This document shows positions 43,427 through 52,183 of a DNA stretch of 64,000 nt, one piece after another. The position numbers and the translations under genes were made by a program. The stretch covers positions 1-64,000 of the forward strand of contig DATGMF010000058.1 of NCBI GenBank assembly GCA_035293765.1. Reading direction: 5' to 3'. Every line of letters starts with the position of its first letter. Within the stretch, counting starts at the first letter, position 1. The notes beneath the pieces are model-generated. The model was not told the DNA's origin, did not search any database, and was given only the letters and a program-made list of their open reading frames with translations. This DNA comes from DASRHT01 sp035293765 (lineage in GTDB: Bacteria > Chloroflexota > Ktedonobacteria > Ktedonobacterales > Ktedonobacteraceae).

Positions 43427-44797
43427 ATGGAGCGAGCGCGATTATCACAGGCAAGGCATAAAAAGTTTTGGACGCTTGAAGAGGCTGCCGAGCGGATTGG
43501 CGTTGACCCGGCTTCCCTTTCTCGGTGGGAAAAAGGCAAATCGTTTCCCCAGCCGATAAATATCCAACGTCTCTGTAACGCGTATGGTATGACAGTCCAA
43601 CAGTTAGGGCTAGAGGATGATCCTGTTTCTGGATACGAGCATGATGCACCACCTGTTGTAGATGCGCTGACCCAGTTCCAGCAACAGGATTTGACGTTGC
43701 GACTCATGCGGATTGTGTGGCAATGGAGCCATCAGAATGCCCGTTACAGCGTTCTTCAAACGCTGATTACCCAGGAGCTAGAACAGAGCATGAACGAAGA
43801 CGTAATGAGCCGCCGCGATGCGCTCCGCCGCCTGGCACTCCTACCCGTTGAAATGCTAGGGCTTTCCGCTGCCGGTGCGGTTCTCAAATATCCCATAGAG
43901 GACATATTAAGCCAGTGCGCCGCCGGGATGACGGCCTGCCAGCACTTGCTTCGAGGTAAAGAACTCGTTTTTGCCTCCGATGTCGTATCGCGGTATATAC
44001 CTACGCTCAAGGCTATTGTCCATACTTCCTCAACAACACAACGCAAAGCCGCCGCTGACCTGCTTGCCCAGGGGTACCGGTTAAAATCGATACTCGCGCG
44101 CCATGTAAAAGCAAATACTGATTCTATTGCCTGTGCGCAACAGGCAGCAATGTATGCCGATGAAGCGCAGAATCCACTCCTGCAAGCCGTTGCGTTACGG
44201 GCGCAAGCAGCAGCCTATTATTATGCGAATTGCTGGGCGCAAGCATCACAAGCAGCCGAACAGGCCAGAGCTGTTCTTGAAACATCGCGAGGTGCTCCCA
44301 TTCCTCCGCTTGTTCGTAGTCACATCTATGTTGGTCTTGCTACCTATCAAGCACGCAACGGACAGAAACAAGAGGCATTGCGATCCCTCGGTCAAGCGCA
44401 TGCTGCTTTTTTTGCGCAACCACCTGACGAGCCGGCTCCGATCTGGATTAACCACGATAAAGCGAATCTCATCCTGTATGATGGCATAACCCATTTGCAC
44501 CTGGGCATGCAGAAGGAAGCTCTCGATTCCTTTGCACAGATCCAGCTTACCGCATCTAACCATGAGATTAACCGCGTCGAGGCATTGCTCAATCAAGTGG
44601 TTGCCGAGGTCAGCCGGGTTGATAGCAGGGACATGGAGTACTGTATTGATCATTGGATACAAGGGATAGAGGGCGCGAAAGCGTTGCGGAGTGAGCAGCG
44701 CTTTACTGAAGCTATCCAGGCGTATACGGCGCTGTGCGCAGTCTGGCCTTCCGAGCCACGCATTAAGGAGCTGCGCGCTTATATTACCCACTGGTAA
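43427..44797 (+). CDS. XRE-type helix-turn-helix regulator with TPR-like C-terminus
   Basis: N-terminal XRE HTH (about residues 5-60, with WTLEEAAERIGVDPASLSRW and EKGKSFPQP) linked to about 350 residues of helical TPR-like repeats (e.g. YYYANCWAQASQAAEQARAV, YVGLATYQARNGQKQEALRS). A short SRRDALRRLALLPVEMLGLS linker resembles that of many Ktedonobacterial XRE-TPR regulators. Similar proteins often sense a peptide or act on neighbouring genes; the ligand is unknown. ATG follows ggagggg. It stands alone; a small possible gene follows at 44983. Confidence 0.8.
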   Translation: MERARLSQARHKKFWTLEEAAERIGVDPASLSRWEKGKSFPQPINIQRLCNAYGMTVQQLGLEDDPVSGYEHDAPPVVDALTQFQQQDLTLRLMRIVWQWSHQNARYSVLQTLITQELEQSMNEDVMSRRDALRRLALLPVEMLGLSAAGAVLKYPIEDILSQCAAGMTACQHLLRGKELVFASDVVSRYIPTLKAIVHTSSTTQRKAAADLLAQGYRLKSILARHVKANTDSIACAQQAAMYADEAQNPLLQAVALRAQAAAYYYANCWAQASQAAEQARAVLETSRGAPIPPLVRSHIYVGLATYQARNGQKQEALRSLGQAHAAFFAQPPDEPAPIWINHDKANLILYDGITHLHLGMQKEALDSFAQIQLTASNHEINRVEALLNQVVAEVSRVDSRDMEYCIDHWIQGIEGAKALRSEQRFTEAIQAYTALCAVWPSEPRIKELRAYITHW

Positions 44798-44813
44798 CAA
44801 AGCTCTTCCTTCC

Positions 44814-44846
44814 AGCACTGCCCTCATGGAGAGTTGTGCTTTTTTG
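44814..44846 (+). terminator. Weak terminator after the XRE-TPR gene
   Basis: agcac (44814-44818) and gtgct (44836-44840) with a T-run after, a short stem only. Confidence 0.35.
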
Positions 44847-44982
44847 TGCGTCTGGCGCATCTTATTGCATCCATAGCAAGCGAGTCTGCATGAGATGCAA
44901 GTGTTCTCCTCAGGATGCGCTTTAAACCACAGGCACTTATGGCTGAGAGGGGAAATTGTCTCTATGCTCAAGGAGGAACCTT

Positions 44983-45075
44983 ATGTATCTCGAAGATGAC
45001 CCACAACCTTCATTCAGGTTAACAGCCGCGCTAGGCGATAGGGTTGCAACGCTTCCGGCGTTACGCCGCTGGTGA
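44983..45075 (+). CDS. Possible 30-residue peptide gene
   Basis: ATG at 44983 is preceded by a near-ideal ribosome site, aaggagg, about eight bases before, and encodes MYLEDDPQPSFRLTAALGDR and ten more residues before TGA. The last ~60 bases overlap the 3' end of the opposite-strand oxidoreductase gene. It could be a real small peptide, or the first part of a gene cut off by rearrangement. Nothing in the sequence decides between these. Confidence 0.35.
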   Translation: MYLEDDPQPSFRLTAALGDRVATLPALRRW

Positions 45076-46255
45076 TGGCGGTCGCTATCAACTGGCCCAG
45101 GCGCAAACCGAAGGGCATGCCGTGTCCTGAGAAGCCGCCAATCACCCAGATGTTTGCTTTATCTGAGGCACGGTCAACAATGGGGAGATAATCGGGGGTA
45201 AAGGCCATCAGTCCGGCCCAGCGCTGGACGACCCGCAGACCGCGTAACGCGGGAAAGAGTCGAGGAAATATTTGCTCAAGCGCGGTCTGTACATCGATGG
45301 TGGGCTGGATTTCTCTCACACCTACATCGTGCGCAGGAGCCGTATCACGACAGCCTCCCAGCACAATCGTGCCATCGACCGCCTGCTGCCAGTATTCGCC
45401 TGTCGTAGAGATGGCGGCAGACATGCCAGTTTGAAAGATCTGTGGCATCTGAGCGTATGCCAGCACCTGTCCGCGTACAGGCGTTATCGCTCCTGCCAGC
45501 ATTGGCAGCAGCTCGTCTGTCCAGGCATTGACCGCAACAACGACGGTCGTCGCGCGCAGCATCCCCTGCGAGGTCAAGATGCGCACACCTTCGCCATCAG
45601 GCATCAATTGCAATACGCTCGCAAGACAACACTGAGCGCCATGCCGGTGCGCCGCTGTCGCCAGCCCCTGGACCAGACGGGCCGAATGCACCAATCCCTG
45701 CTCAGGCGCAAACTTCCCTCCGACAATTTCCGGTCCGAGCGGCGTCCCGATAAATTCTTGCACCTGCTCGCGGTCAAGCAAGGTAGCGGCAAAGCCGTCG
45801 GCTTGCAACGCCTCGACGGTCCGCTTTATCTCCGCGAGCTGCTCTTCGCCCAGAGCCAGGCTAAGGCAGCCCGGCTCGCGATAATCGCAGTCAATTTCCT
45901 CTTCCGCGAGCACCTGGCGCAGCAGTTGCCGACTGTCAAGCGTCAACGTCATGACAGCCCGCGCCGTCTCATGACCCAGCCGTGCTATTGCTCGTGGATA
46001 GGCTTCGGCTGGCCCGCTGACCATAAAGCCGCCATTGCGGCCCGTCGCGCCATAAGCTAGCCTGGTTCGTTCGAGGAGCACAGTTCTTATGCCAGCCTTC
46101 GCCAGCCAGTAACTGACTGCGGTCCCCATCAACCCACCACCGATCACAGCCACATCTACGCTCGCAGGCAGGTCAGCGGATAAGCTAGAGGGCATGGTCG
46201 TGCGCAGCCAGTACGATTCAGGCTCATAAGTACCTTGCGATGCTGTCGTTGCCAC
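45014..46255 (-). CDS. FAD-dependent amine/amino-acid oxidoreductase (DAO family)
   Basis: Glycine-oxidase/DadA-like flavoenzyme. The FAD-binding AVIGGGLMGTAVSYWLAKAG (about residues 36-55), LLERTRLAYGATGRNGGF and C-terminal GGFSGHGMPFGLRLGQLIA are present. 413 residues. Start GTG 46255 overlaps the stop of the upstream gene by one base, with aaggg before it. Substrate is not clear; the neighbour is a pterin dehydratase, but a functional link is only an inference from operon overlap. Confidence 0.85.
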   Translation of the reverse strand: MATTASQGTYEPESYWLRTTMPSSLSADLPASVDVAVIGGGLMGTAVSYWLAKAGIRTVLLERTRLAYGATGRNGGFMVSGPAEAYPRAIARLGHETARAVMTLTLDSRQLLRQVLAEEEIDCDYREPGCLSLALGEEQLAEIKRTVEALQADGFAATLLDREQVQEFIGTPLGPEIVGGKFAPEQGLVHSARLVQGLATAAHRHGAQCCLASVLQLMPDGEGVRILTSQGMLRATTVVVAVNAWTDELLPMLAGAITPVRGQVLAYAQMPQIFQTGMSAAISTTGEYWQQAVDGTIVLGGCRDTAPAHDVGVREIQPTIDVQTALEQIFPRLFPALRGLRVVQRWAGLMAFTPDYLPIVDRASDKANIWVIGGFSGHGMPFGLRLGQLIATAITSGVTPEALQPYRLARLLT

Positions 46256-46599
46256 TATTTACCCTTGAAAGCCTCGTCCGTCTTCGCCGCCATAATGAAA
46301 TCATTGCGGTGTAAGCCGCCAATTTTATGCGTCCACCATGAGACCGTCACTCTGCCCCACTCGGTTAGCAGCGCGGGATGATGACCCTCTTCTTCGGCCA
46401 GTTGACCTATTTTGTTGGTGAAAGCCAGAGCATCAACAAAATTGTTAAAACGATACACACGCTCCAGGCGTTTAATGCCATCGTGCTCGGTGACATCCCA
46501 CTCCGGCACCTGCTTGCGGTATTGCGCCAGCTCCTGATCGGTCACTTGCGGCGCGCCAACGCGACATGCTTCGCATTTCATCTCTGTCAGTTCTTCCAT
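46255..46599 (-). CDS. 4a-hydroxytetrahydrobiopterin dehydratase (PCD/DCoH family)
   Basis: Pterin-4a-carbinolamine dehydratase, which recycles tetrahydropterin after aromatic amino-acid hydroxylation; in other bacteria linked to molybdopterin. The signature GHHPALLTEWGRVTVSWWTH (histidine pair at about 75-76 and THxxGGL) is present. ATG 46599 has ggagggga upstream on its strand, giving 114 residues. No phenylalanine hydroxylase gene is in the window. Overlaps the next gene by one base. Confidence 0.9.
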   Translation of the reverse strand: MEELTEMKCEACRVGAPQVTDQELAQYRKQVPEWDVTEHDGIKRLERVYRFNNFVDALAFTNKIGQLAEEEGHHPALLTEWGRVTVSWWTHKIGGLHRNDFIMAAKTDEAFKGK

Positions 46600-46708
46600 T
46601 GCTCTTCCCCTCCGATACTCTGATGAACCGAACTTCTTGCGCAAATATTGCTACTATCTGGACAAAAACTCTTGACGCCGTCACAGCGGATTGCGCCTCC
46701 ATAGGCGA

Positions 46709-47038
46709 TTAATGCGTTTCTTCGAGCTTGACTTCCTGCGGCTTTTCTGTAGCTTCTCCCTTGCCTGCTTCCTGCTCTTTCTTCTCAGCTATTTCTGAAG
46801 TGACCAGCATCTGGATCGCCTGACGCGAATTGAGAGGAATCTGCGGGAGCTTTGGAATCTGTTCGGTGACCTTCGAAATATCCTCCATTGGTAGATCAGC
46901 CAGGAATTTATCCTTGACATCCTTCACCTGGCCCAGACCTCGACCGGTATTACGAGCCATTGATTGCAACGCTTTCGGCCCAAATAACGCCAGGCCGATG
47001 GCTGCGACAATCAATATATCCACAAGATGGAACCCCAT
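46709..47038 (-). CDS. tatA: TatA/TatB-family twin-arginine translocase subunit
   Basis: Single N-terminal membrane helix (MGFHLVDILIVAAIGLALFG, residues 1-20) followed by the FGPKALQSMARNTGRGLGQV amphipathic helix and a charged tail, the Tat topology. 109 residues is longer than a minimal TatA. No tatC is in the window, so the remaining translocase genes must be elsewhere. Divergent from the membrane-lipoprotein-like gene at 47222. Confidence 0.85.
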   Translation of the reverse strand: MGFHLVDILIVAAIGLALFGPKALQSMARNTGRGLGQVKDVKDKFLADLPMEDISKVTEQIPKLPQIPLNSRQAIQMLVTSEIAEKKEQEAGKGEATEKPQEVKLEETH

Positions 47039-47221
47039 GACAAGCTCCTTTCGGCAAGTTGACTGCCGTTTTTCTTTGCTGTTCCTATTTTACCATAGAA
47101 ACACCCCACCTATCAGGTAGTAATGGGCTATTGCAGATCAATTTCAGAGGCAAATTGCGTACATCATGGTATGATGGAAGCAAATGTTGATGTATTAGCC
47201 AAAAGAAAGCGATAATGCAGC

Positions 47222-47944
47222 ATGCACCAGGTTGCATCAAGACCTCAACCAAACCAGCAGAGTGCTGGAGGAGGCGCAACGCCGCAGGCGATCCTTGTTA
47301 TTGCTATCATGATGTTTGCGCTTTCCGGGCTTTTGATAGGATTTGCGGTAGGTGCGTTTGTTCGTCCTGCAAGCCCACGAGCAAATTTGCCCAAACAGAG
47401 CGGCGCCACCTTACCGGCCCATAGTCCAACTGCGACTCAGCCGCCAGCAATTCAGCCTGTGCCGCTGGGATGCCCTGAGATAGAGAATACAAGTTCAGCT
47501 TACACCCTTGCGGCACAGTTAGCCAACGGTACAACAACATACACACTATCAGCCCAGGCAAAAGACAAATCCGTCGGCACCTGTAGCCCGAACAATAAGC
47601 CTGTTGCCTCTCCTGGTATTCTCTGTAAGTTATGGCTCACTACGCGTATACCCGATAAACAGATTCTCCTCTTCCCTAAGGAAGATGCCAGATTGAAGCG
47701 CGGCGATCTGACCGCGCCGCTAACCGGAACCATCCAGAATACCGATTACGCAGAAGTTCCCGGGCTACAGTTTACTGATCCCACGATGCCACAGTCGCAG
47801 CAATGCGACGCGCAAGGACACGGCTCCTGGAAGTATACTATTGCGCCGACCGTCCCTCCCGGCGACTATGATCTGGTAGTAATGACTGACTGGTCTACCG
47901 GGAGATATTTTAACTGGACCTGGGTCAACGTGACCATTAAGTAG
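47222..47944 (+). CDS. Secreted or membrane-anchored hypothetical protein
   Basis: 240 residues; no family recognised. One membrane segment (about 22-47, ILVIAIMMFALSGLLIGFAV) follows a short polar N-terminus; a Pro/Thr-rich linker leads to a presumably extracellular domain rich in Thr, Asp and aromatic residues, with four Cys. Probable anchored exported protein. The ATG at 47222 lacks a strong ribosome site. It diverges from tatA, sharing about 180 bp with a TATGAT-like box. Confidence 0.65.
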   Translation: MHQVASRPQPNQQSAGGGATPQAILVIAIMMFALSGLLIGFAVGAFVRPASPRANLPKQSGATLPAHSPTATQPPAIQPVPLGCPEIENTSSAYTLAAQLANGTTTYTLSAQAKDKSVGTCSPNNKPVASPGILCKLWLTTRIPDKQILLFPKEDARLKRGDLTAPLTGTIQNTDYAEVPGLQFTDPTMPQSQQCDAQGHGSWKYTIAPTVPPGDYDLVVMTDWSTGRYFNWTWVNVTIK

Positions 47945-47989
47945 GTTTTCAATCCCATCAATCGGGTCGGACGCGATGCCAGATGGACA

Positions 47990-48820
47990 TTACGCTAGCT
48001 CTCGTACGACGCCGCGTACGAGGGCTGCGAACCTGGGACGGACGGCGTCGGCTGTCGCCAATACGTCGGCGTGCTTGATCTCCTCCGTCTCAGTTCCGGT
48101 GGCGGCGTTGGTAATCAAACTGATGCCCAGCACGCGCATCCGCATATGCCGCGCGACCACCACCTCCGGCACCGTTGACATCCCCACGGCATCCGTGCCA
48201 ATGGCACGCAGAAACTTGAGTTCTGCAGCCGTCTCATACCCCGGTCCGGCAACCATCGTATAGATGCCCTCGTGTAACGTTATCGCCGGCTCATTCTGTG
48301 CTATCTGTCGAGCAAGCAGACGCAGCCCGGCGTCATAAGCATGGGCGATTGGCGGGAAACGCTCGCCAAAACGTTCATCGTTTGGCCCCACCAGTGGATT
48401 GAGCCCGACCATGCCGGGTAGATAGATATGGTCGCGGATCAGCATAAAATCGCCCGGGCGATAATCAGGATTGACCCCGCCGGCGGCATTGCTGACGATA
48501 AGTGTCCGTGCTCCCAGCAAATGCATGACGCGTACCGGCAGGGTCAACGCCTGAGGGGTATGACCTTCATAAAAATGAAAACGGCCCTGCATCACAACCA
48601 CCGGTACATTTTCCAGCAGGCCAATCAGCAAACGCCCGGCATGCCCAACTACCGTCGAGTGCGCAAAATTAGGAATCTCCCGATACGGAAGCGCTACCGC
48701 CTTTCCCACCTGGGTCGCCAGATCGCCCAGGCCAGAGCCAAGTATGATCGCCACCGTGGGCTTCAGGTCTGTATGCTTTTGAATTGCTGCTACCGCTGCA
48801 ATAGCCTGATCGTAGAGCAT
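47990..48820 (-). CDS. Purine nucleoside phosphorylase
   Basis: Cleaves inosine/guanosine-type nucleosides with phosphate to base and ribose-1-phosphate. Trimeric PNP features: ILGSGLGDLATQV (about residues 25-37), MQGRFHFYEGH, NAAGGVNPDYRPGDFMLIRD and GPGYETAAELKFLRAIGTDA. ATG 48820 is used because gggagg precedes it; an ATG at 48835 overlaps that site. 276 residues, normal. Its 3' end lies close to the gene at 47222 and its 5' neighbour is the recombinase, also minus strand. Confidence 0.9.
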   Translation of the reverse strand: MLYDQAIAAVAAIQKHTDLKPTVAIILGSGLGDLATQVGKAVALPYREIPNFAHSTVVGHAGRLLIGLLENVPVVVMQGRFHFYEGHTPQALTLPVRVMHLLGARTLIVSNAAGGVNPDYRPGDFMLIRDHIYLPGMVGLNPLVGPNDERFGERFPPIAHAYDAGLRLLARQIAQNEPAITLHEGIYTMVAGPGYETAAELKFLRAIGTDAVGMSTVPEVVVARHMRMRVLGISLITNAATGTETEEIKHADVLATADAVRPRFAALVRGVVRELA

Positions 48821-48896
48821 AAAACATCCTCCCATCTGTATTTACTACAGACAGGATAACATATCTGCCCTCACCCTCTTGCAAAGAGCTCTCTGC

Positions 48897-49778
48897 CTAC
48901 TTATTCGCCAGTGCTGTGGCGAGCTGGCTATAGACCTGCGTTGTCGAGATATGCGCATGGCCCAGCAACGCCTGCACTGAACGCAGCTCCATGCCTTCCT
49001 TGAGCTTAATAATGGCAAAGGAGTGGCGCAACATATGCGGCGTAATATCCGTAATATTGGCCTGACGCGCATACCCTTTGATAATCAGCCAGAAGCCCTG
49101 GCGCGTCAAGCGCGCGCCGTGATGATTGAGAAAAAGGGATGGCGACTCGCCGCTGCGTAACAAACACGGACGCACCTGCTCCAGATACCGCTGCGTCGCC
49201 TCCACAGCTACCGGCGGCAAAGGGAGTTCCCGCGCACCTTCCGCCCTGCCATTCTTGCCAGGGCAGTTCACCAGCGCCAGTTCTGGCTTGAAGTCGTCTA
49301 CGTTCAACGCGACCAGCTCGGAGGCGCGCATGCCTGTGGCATAGAGCATATGCAGCATCGCCAGGTCACGCTTACCGGCAGGCGTCTCTTGCTCCACCTG
49401 GCAAAAAAGATTCGTAATTTGCTCGGCGCTCAACACCTGCGGTAAATCTCTCGCGACCCGAGGAGACTCTAACGTATCTATGGGATCACAGATAACAGCG
49501 CCTGTGCCACACAGATAACGAAAAAATGATTTGAAGGCAGCGAGCTTGCGGGCTATCGTCGTGGGGCGATAAGAGTGCTCTTCTTGCATCTCTTGCAGAT
49601 ATTGCGTAATATGTTCCCGTCTGGCGCATGACCAGTCTTCCACTCCCCGCGACGTTAAATAGCAACAGAGCTGATTCAAATCGTTCCGATAGGCCATAAT
49701 TGTATTGCGATTACTGCCGCGTTCATCTTCTTTCAGCGAGAGCGAGGCAATATATACATCGACAGCTTCTTGCAACAT
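48897..49778 (-). CDS. Tyrosine recombinase, XerC/XerD type
   Basis: Core-binding domain (about 1-90) and catalytic domain with the full R-H-x-x-R-H-Y set: ATGMRASELVAL (Arg), PHMLRHSFA (His and Arg), LLGHAHISTTQVY (His and nucleophile Tyr). 293 residues is the usual Xer size. ATG 49778 is preferred over 49808 on family fit. It could resolve chromosome dimers (dif) or act on a mobile element. A dense palindromic region lies immediately upstream (49811-49860). Confidence 0.85.
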   Translation of the reverse strand: MLQEAVDVYIASLSLKEDERGSNRNTIMAYRNDLNQLCCYLTSRGVEDWSCARREHITQYLQEMQEEHSYRPTTIARKLAAFKSFFRYLCGTGAVICDPIDTLESPRVARDLPQVLSAEQITNLFCQVEQETPAGKRDLAMLHMLYATGMRASELVALNVDDFKPELALVNCPGKNGRAEGARELPLPPVAVEATQRYLEQVRPCLLRSGESPSLFLNHHGARLTRQGFWLIIKGYARQANITDITPHMLRHSFAIIKLKEGMELRSVQALLGHAHISTTQVYSQLATALANK

Positions 49779-49810
49779 AACACACTTCCAACAACAAATT
49801 ATATACATTA

Positions 49811-49860
49811 CATCAAATTACATTTGATGGTTCGCGAACATTATAATCGATGCATGCAAA
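49811..49860. repeat. Palindrome-rich region upstream of the Xer gene
   Basis: catcaaat-tac-atttgatg (49811-49829) is a perfect 8-bp inverted repeat; gttcgcgaac (49830-49839) is a 10-bp palindrome directly after it; tgcatgca follows. It may be an operator, or a recombination site related to the adjacent recombinase. It does not match the canonical dif sequence. Confidence 0.4.
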
Positions 49861-50031
49861 AAGAGCAAAGATATAGGAAGATGGGATAAAAAACGCTCAA
49901 ACTCAGCGGCACTTCTGCTTCCCAAAAGTGCTATAATAAACTACATCATCTATACGCTATGCACAACAACACATTGTACAGCATGGGCCGATCAGCGGAA
50001 CTCATGCCACGATAAGGAGAACAAGCAGGAT

Positions 50032-50814
50032 ATGGCTAAACTGCAAGACTTGTTTACGCAGGCACGCCGGACGCAGGGCGGCGGCGGTATGGGTTTCCTG
50101 GGCAAAAATCGCGCCAGTTCTAAAGCCCACGCAGCCGCGCTGGTGGTCGAATTTCCCCAGGCGAGTGCAGGGGGCGCGGAATCTGTGCTGAAGGCAGGCG
50201 CTGATGGCCTGCTCTTCACCTGGAACGGCCAGGATAGTGCCTTGCTGGAAAGCATAAAGAAGGAAATCGACTCCGCCAAAACCAGCGACAGCCAGATCGT
50301 CGCGGGCCTACAGATCACCGGCGGCTGGGATAAGCTGGACCGTGAGAGCATCAACAATCTGAAAGACCTGGGCGTCCTCTACATTATTTTGCCCTTTAAC
50401 GCTCCGGCTCGCCTGCTGGCGATGGAAACAAAGGATGTAGAGAAAGTCGTCACCGTCCCTGTGCGCAGCGAAGATCTTTACCCGATTTTTATCCGCAACC
50501 TGAGCGCGCTCGATGGGATCGCGGCAGTATTGCTGGATCTTGAACTGAGCGGCGAGACCGGTTCGCTGAGCATCGAAGACGCTTTGCAATATCGAGCCGT
50601 CCGCGAAGCCGTGCGCTTCCCTGCCTTCGTCCGCGTGGCAAACGATCTTGACGAGGCAGGCGCCTATACCCTCAATGCTCTCGGCGTCCAGGCCGTGATC
50701 CTGACCGCCAGCGCCACCGAGGAAAAGACGCGCCAGGAAGTGAAGCACCTGCGAGAGATGCTGGAGAAGACTTTCCAGGAAGATAAAGATACGCCGTCTA
50801 TCCCCACTAAATAG
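50032..50814 (+). CDS. Hypothetical protein, probable TIM-barrel
   Basis: 260 residues. I do not recognise a family. Alternating strands and helices (ALVVEFPQA, GADGLLFTWNG, SQIVAGLQITG, VLYIILPFN, GIAAVLLDLEL, GVQAVILTAS) look like a (beta/alpha)8 barrel with a hydrophobic beta core and no obvious catalytic signature. ATG follows aggagaac. A terminator at 50841-50875 ends it and the convergent neighbour. Confidence 0.65.
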   Translation: MAKLQDLFTQARRTQGGGGMGFLGKNRASSKAHAAALVVEFPQASAGGAESVLKAGADGLLFTWNGQDSALLESIKKEIDSAKTSDSQIVAGLQITGGWDKLDRESINNLKDLGVLYIILPFNAPARLLAMETKDVEKVVTVPVRSEDLYPIFIRNLSALDGIAAVLLDLELSGETGSLSIEDALQYRAVREAVRFPAFVRVANDLDEAGAYTLNALGVQAVILTASATEEKTRQEVKHLREMLEKTFQEDKDTPSIPTK

Positions 50815-50840
50815 CGCGATACAATTCGCGAAAGACAGTA

Positions 50841-50875
50841 GCCGCACGATGGTTATTGTGCGGCATTCTGTTTTT
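50841..50875 (+). terminator. Terminator after the gene at 50032
   Basis: gccgcac (50841-50847) and gtgcggc (50858-50864) form the stem; attctgttttt follows. It overlaps the last codons of the opposite-strand gene at 50853, so it may serve both directions. Confidence 0.7.
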
Positions 50876-51875
50876 CGCTTTGTTGTTCTTGACTATCAGG
50901 CATGACCAGAGGACCGGTCACGGGCATATATGAGGTGTTAGAGTGCCAGTATAGCTGGCGGCGCGGGATGCGGCGCAACAACATGCGTGTCGTTTGCCAT
51001 ACCTGCTCAGGATTTTCATTGTTGCGCCAGTAATAATAGCAGGCAATCTCATCAGGCATAGTCTGCAACATTTCCGTAAATGTTGGCTCCAACATTTGTT
51101 CGTCCCGCGCATTCAGGTAAAAGTTTTGCAGCCAGAGCTGGCTACGCTTCTCAAACCTGTGGGCGGCATCCACCACTGCCTGGCCCCATTCTTTGACTTT
51201 ACCGATATCCTCATTGAGCAACTGCCAGAACAGATGACAGCCAATCGTATCCAACTGAGGCAGCGCGGCAAGCTCTTCGACCAGTCCCAGGTTCTGGGGC
51301 AACAGGGTGACGGTTGTCCTGGCCTCGGGAGAGACCTGCTTGACGCAGGCAAATAGCTCACCTAAGAAATGCACCATCGAGCGGCGACGGAAATGTTTGA
51401 GATCATTGATATCGGGACACAGAGCGCGACACACCGAGCAGAAACAGGTGATATCGGGGCCACGCGGCTCATCGATCAGGATGCCGTTAATGGGATAGGT
51501 GGAGAGGTAGTACTCAATCTCGCCAAAAAGCCAGGAGCGGAAGGCGGAGTGGTTGTAGCAGGTGATGCCATGCGAGCGGCCATGCTGATCTTTGACCCGC
51601 GACTGAGGATGACGAAACGTATACCAGCTCGGCATTAGCGCCGGGCCAGCAAAGAGATTGCCAAAGCGGCCCAGGCTCAAATGCACCTTCAAGCCCGCCT
51701 CGCGGGCCAGCAGCAGACCGCGTTCCAGGTCGCGCGACCAGCGCTGCTCCTCCTGCTCATGAATCGCGCACACAATGCTATTAACGCCCAACGCGCGAAT
51801 CTGCTCAAAATCGCGCTTCACGACTTCGGGATGAAACAATGAATGAAAATATGCAACGGTAATGTCCACAATCAC
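50853..51875 (-). CDS. Hypothetical protein, glycoside-hydrolase-like TIM barrel
   Basis: 340 residues. Patterns such as YPINGILIDEPRGPDITC with Asp-Glu, an SVCRALCPD cysteine pair, and alternation of strands and helices recall TIM-barrel glycoside hydrolases of the GH10/GH-like DUF4015 group, but I cannot name the family. The Cys-rich IDEPRGPDITCFCSVC segment is unusual. Start is uncertain: GTG 51875 or GTG 51869 (caggtg lies upstream). Convergent with the 50032 gene. Confidence 0.55.
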   Translation of the reverse strand: MIVDITVAYFHSLFHPEVVKRDFEQIRALGVNSIVCAIHEQEEQRWSRDLERGLLLAREAGLKVHLSLGRFGNLFAGPALMPSWYTFRHPQSRVKDQHGRSHGITCYNHSAFRSWLFGEIEYYLSTYPINGILIDEPRGPDITCFCSVCRALCPDINDLKHFRRRSMVHFLGELFACVKQVSPEARTTVTLLPQNLGLVEELAALPQLDTIGCHLFWQLLNEDIGKVKEWGQAVVDAAHRFEKRSQLWLQNFYLNARDEQMLEPTFTEMLQTMPDEIACYYYWRNNENPEQVWQTTRMLLRRIPRRQLYWHSNTSYMPVTGPLVMPDSQEQQSEKQNAAQ

Positions 51876-52183
51876 CTGCCAGCACTAGGAACAAATAGAA
51901 ACACAAAAATCTACGACGGCACATTTACACATATACACGGGCTTCAGTATACCATACAGGCTGATCTTTAGCATCTAGCCAGCATGCTTTTCTATAGCTT
52001 TTCAGTTTTGAAAAAATTAGGGACATTCCCGAAGGCGACAAACTGCAAAATCCCTGAATTATGACGTAAGAAGCTATACAGGCAGAATATACTATGGTAC
52101 AATCAGGAAAAGATTAGCTCAATTGGGCTGCAAAGCCCAAGAAAGTCATCGAGAGGCATTTCGATGGAGGGTAGAGGAAGAAG
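51876..52183 (+). other. Gap upstream of the BTAD regulator
   Basis: No gene is seen. A promoter candidate for the next gene is TATACA (52075-52080) with TACAAT (52098-52103), spacer 17. Confidence 0.45.
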
